Source: Tetmemena sp. SeJ-2015 (Eukaryota > Ciliophora > Spirotrichea > Sporadotrichida > Oxytrichidae). Taken from it: a DNA stretch of 64,000 nucleotides. The stretch spans positions 1-64,000 of the forward strand of contig JAJKFJ010022597.1 in NCBI GenBank assembly GCA_027382625.1. The letters are read 5' to 3'. Shown piece after piece: positions 62,018 to 64,000 of this stretch (positions within the stretch are counted from its first letter, which is position 1; each line of letters starts with the position of its first letter). Under the pieces are notes generated by a model. The model did not search any database, was not told the DNA's origin, and saw nothing but the letters and a program-made list of their open reading frames with translations. Position numbers and translations under genes: made by a program.

Positions 62018-63349
62018 ATGGAAAATTCTAGTAATGCGGAGGAAGCAAAGCAAGAATAAAGCAGTTTAGGACCGAATGGCGAGCATATACATATGTAGAA
62101 GAAACTTTCTGGCCAAGATCAAGCCGTGATAGAAACTTCAAATGATGCCCTAGTTACCAAGGTGTAGGTATTCTTCCTTTATCATTAGTCTTAAACTCTG
62201 AACAATGAGTAAATTGCTTATAGATATGCAGCTCAGCTCGGTTACTTTAAGGACAACTTTAGTAATCACTTCTTGAGGACGAAAAAGAAGATGTATCCCA
62301 TAATCAATAGGGGTACTTGGGCACGCGTATAATCTATTCAACAAATACTCTATCGCTTCTTAAATCAATATGTGGGAGTGAATTCGATTCCTGGCTAAAG
62401 AGTGAATGTGCTTGTACTGGGAGCAGGATATGACACGAGATTTTTCAATCTTCAAGAGGATATAATCAATGGATAGCTACCAGCTTCAATGAAAGGAAAA
62501 TGTTACCTTCGTAGAGATAGATTTAACTTTATTCTTTCGTTCATAATACTTCTTGAGTTGTTAGATTTCCATGAAGTTGTTACAAAGAAGATTCAAATGA
62601 TTAAGAAGACAGCAGCTTTCAGCGATTTGATCGCAACACAATCTGAAAAGGAGTTAGGGTTAGCTCTGATTCATGAGAGGCACATCAACAGCCATTAGTA
62701 CAAGCTCTTTTCGTAAGATTTGCGCGAGACGGAAATCCTCAAGCAGAATCTATTTAATCTAGGAGTTGACTTCACAAGGCCAACACTTGTTATAACTGAA
62801 TGCCTACTTATTTACATGAAGAAGGAAGAATCAGAGCCTATTCTGAGGGCGATTTCAGAGACATTTACAGGAGATCTAGCTTAAACCTCTTTTAATATGG
62901 GCTTTAAATTGCTATAAATCCTGAAAGTTTATGCAAACTTTGAAATGATTCACCCTGGTGATCCTTTTGGAAGAGTGATGCTCGAAAATCTGGAGGTAAT
63001 AAATTTAAATTGTAACTCTATAATAGGAAAGAGGATTTTTAATTGATATCTTAAAAATTTATTAAGGATGCTAGCTTCTAGGGATCCATGATTGCCCAAA
63101 CGAGGATTTCCAGATTCAGAGAATGAAGGAAGTGGCAGGAATGACATCAGCTGAGTGCATTGATATGAGTGAAGTCTATGCGAAGAGACTAGATTAAACT
63201 GAAAAGCACAGAATAGAGAGGCTTGAAATATTTGATGAGTTCGAAGAGTGGAATCTTTTACAAAAGCATATTCTATTTTAAAGCATTACTGCTTATGCCT
63301 GGGGAAAAGAATAGCAGATGCAGTAAATGAAGAAGCAATATTCATCTGA
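62018..63349 (+). CDS. LCMT1: Leucine carboxyl methyltransferase 1 (PP2A methyltransferase)
   Basis: This S-adenosylmethionine-dependent enzyme methylates the C-terminal leucine of the PP2A catalytic subunit. It starts MENSSNAEEAKQEQSSLG at 62018. Family hallmarks are RTKKKMYPIINRGTWARV, the SAM-binding VLVLGAGYDTRFF (about 62410), VEIDFHEVVTKKI across an IES, LVITECLLIYMK (about 62790) and the C-terminal KHYCLCLGKR. The end after EEAIFI is TGA at 63347, matching the length of other family members. IESs with 7 bp pointers lie at 62518 and 63263; further breaks occur near 62165-62235 and 63000-63065. A one-base slip at 62500 lies in a run of A. The first residues (Gln/Asn-rich) are not conserved. 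Confidence 0.9.
62518..62561 (+). other. IES with 7 bp pointer TAGATTT in LCMT1
   Basis: TAGATTT is at 62518-62524 and 62562-62568. Deleting 44 bp joins VEID to FHEVVTKKI, which are adjacent in the SAM-binding fold of LCMT1. Confidence 0.88.
63263..63279 (+). other. Very small IES (17 bp) with 7 bp pointer AAAGCAT in LCMT1
   Basis: AAAGCAT is at 63263-63269 and 63280-63286, so only 10 unique bases separate the copies. Deleting 17 bp changes the frame and gives LLQKHYCLCLG, the conserved C-terminal motif of the family, ending at a sensible TGA. Confidence 0.82.
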
Positions 63350-63483
63350 CAGAAGAAAAAAAAGACTAGACTAACTTAGAGAGAATAATTGTACAAATTT
63401 ATGATTAAGCAAGTGTTTACACATTTAACTTATCTAGCTTTATATAATCTCTTGGCGAATCTATCTATCTTTCCACCAATCTT

Positions 63484-63986
63484 TCATTTCATAGAGAGGA
63501 TTCTCTTGAAGTCATTATATACGTTGTCAGTGTCAAACTTAAGTTGTCTAATCTGATTTTCATCTAAGTCATCATGTGAGTTCTTGCTCTCTAGGTTTCT
63601 CGACCAGTTTTGCATGATAGAGATGCCTCTAAAGTCTTAGGGCAGGTTAGGGTAGCTCCCAAGAGCAATGGCACACTCTCTCACAAAGGGGAGAATTTAA
63701 TCTACAGATAGCAAGCCCATTGCAAGTGCATCATTCAGTGAAATTAGTTTAGAAGTAATGTCGAAAACTCTTTGTCCCTATAATAATAGATTCGTCAACA
63801 ACACCTTTCTTATCAACTTATTCTGGTAGCTTGAGCTGTGCATTTTTATCACGCTCAAAATTCTTAAATCTTCACTTACCATTCCTGAATCAATGTCCTC
63901 TCCTTTGTAGGCACTCTTGTTTTCCTTTATTCTTCAAAGTAAATATAATAATTCTCATGATGGCGTTTTGACAATTTCCGAGCTCA
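63484..63986 (-). CDS. VPS28: VPS28, ESCRT-I subunit
   Basis: VPS28 is the ESCRT-I subunit that links to ESCRT-II in sorting ubiquitinated cargo into multivesicular bodies. The C-terminal domain is clear: FDITSKLISLNDALAMGLLS, then CAIALGSYPNLPQDFRGIS and IRQLKFDTDNVYNDFKRIL, ending SMK and TGA at 63486-63484. An ATG at 63986 opens MSSEIVKTPS. The N-terminal core between it and the C-terminal domain is poorly readable (about 63790-63960) and seems cut by IESs or partly missing. The start may also lie beyond the window edge. It is convergent with LCMT1, with 134 bp between stops. Confidence 0.85.
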
Positions 63987-64000
63987 TAATCCTATAATTG

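Noticed and set aside
1..64000. tRNA, rRNA, CRISPR or telomeric repeats
   Set aside because: None was recognised on reading. Weak tRNAs could be missed by eye; a covariance-model search would decide.
1..64000. Bacterial or mitochondrial origin
   Set aside because: Dynein, histone, VPS52, VPS28 and LCMT1 are nuclear eukaryotic genes, and TAA/TAG as Gln excludes a bacterial or ciliate mitochondrial code.

Overview
This window looks like germline (micronuclear) DNA of a ciliate. Three independent signs support that. (1) Genes such as a dynein heavy chain, VPS52 and histone H2B read correctly only if TAA and TAG are translated as glutamine, and every gene end that can be read uses TGA. (2) Coding regions are cut by short AT-rich inserts flanked by direct repeats of about 2-8 bp that differ from insert to insert. 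Removing the insert plus one repeat copy restores a conserved protein, which is how internal eliminated sequences (IESs) with pointers behave. Several of these inserts lack GT-AG ends, so they are not introns. (3) About 17 unrelated genes lie close together on one long stretch. In addition, TGA occurs in frame inside otherwise continuous coding in several genes, mostly where Trp would fit. TGA therefore seems to be both a sense codon and the stop. I cannot name the species; the code resembles those of karyorelictids or Condylostoma, while the variable pointers resemble those of spirotrichs.

Layout. Bases 1-3121 are a perfect inverted repeat (arms of at least 1411 bp, 299 bp spacer) carrying an unrecognised gene. 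3123-10189 (+) is a DEK1-like multi-pass membrane calpain. 10567-19674 (+) is a TmcB-like multi-pass PAS-domain protein. On the minus strand follow an unrecognised Ser/Asp-rich protein (22471-20073), a bacterial-type D-Ala-D-Ala carboxypeptidase (24398-23155), VPS52 of the GARP complex (27354-24752) and a complete inner-arm type axonemal dynein heavy chain (41063-27529). Histone H2B (41428-41852, +) is divergent from dynein.

Then on the minus strand come a leucine-rich-repeat protein, a coiled-coil protein, a p23-like HSP90 co-chaperone and an unrecognised protein. A second TmcB-like gene (about 49758-57000, +) seems to enclose an antisense Cys-rich secreted-protein gene (51086-50230). The end of the window has a multi-pass membrane protein (-), an HMG-box protein (+), a Gln/Pro-rich protein (+), leucine carboxyl methyltransferase LCMT1 (+) and VPS28 of ESCRT-I (-).

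The genes do not form a pathway. They are a normal eukaryotic mix of motility, chromatin, trafficking and signalling functions. Several reading frames slip by one base at short homopolymers, as expected from a long-read assembly, so CDS spans are given as outer limits and contain IESs, introns and such slips.
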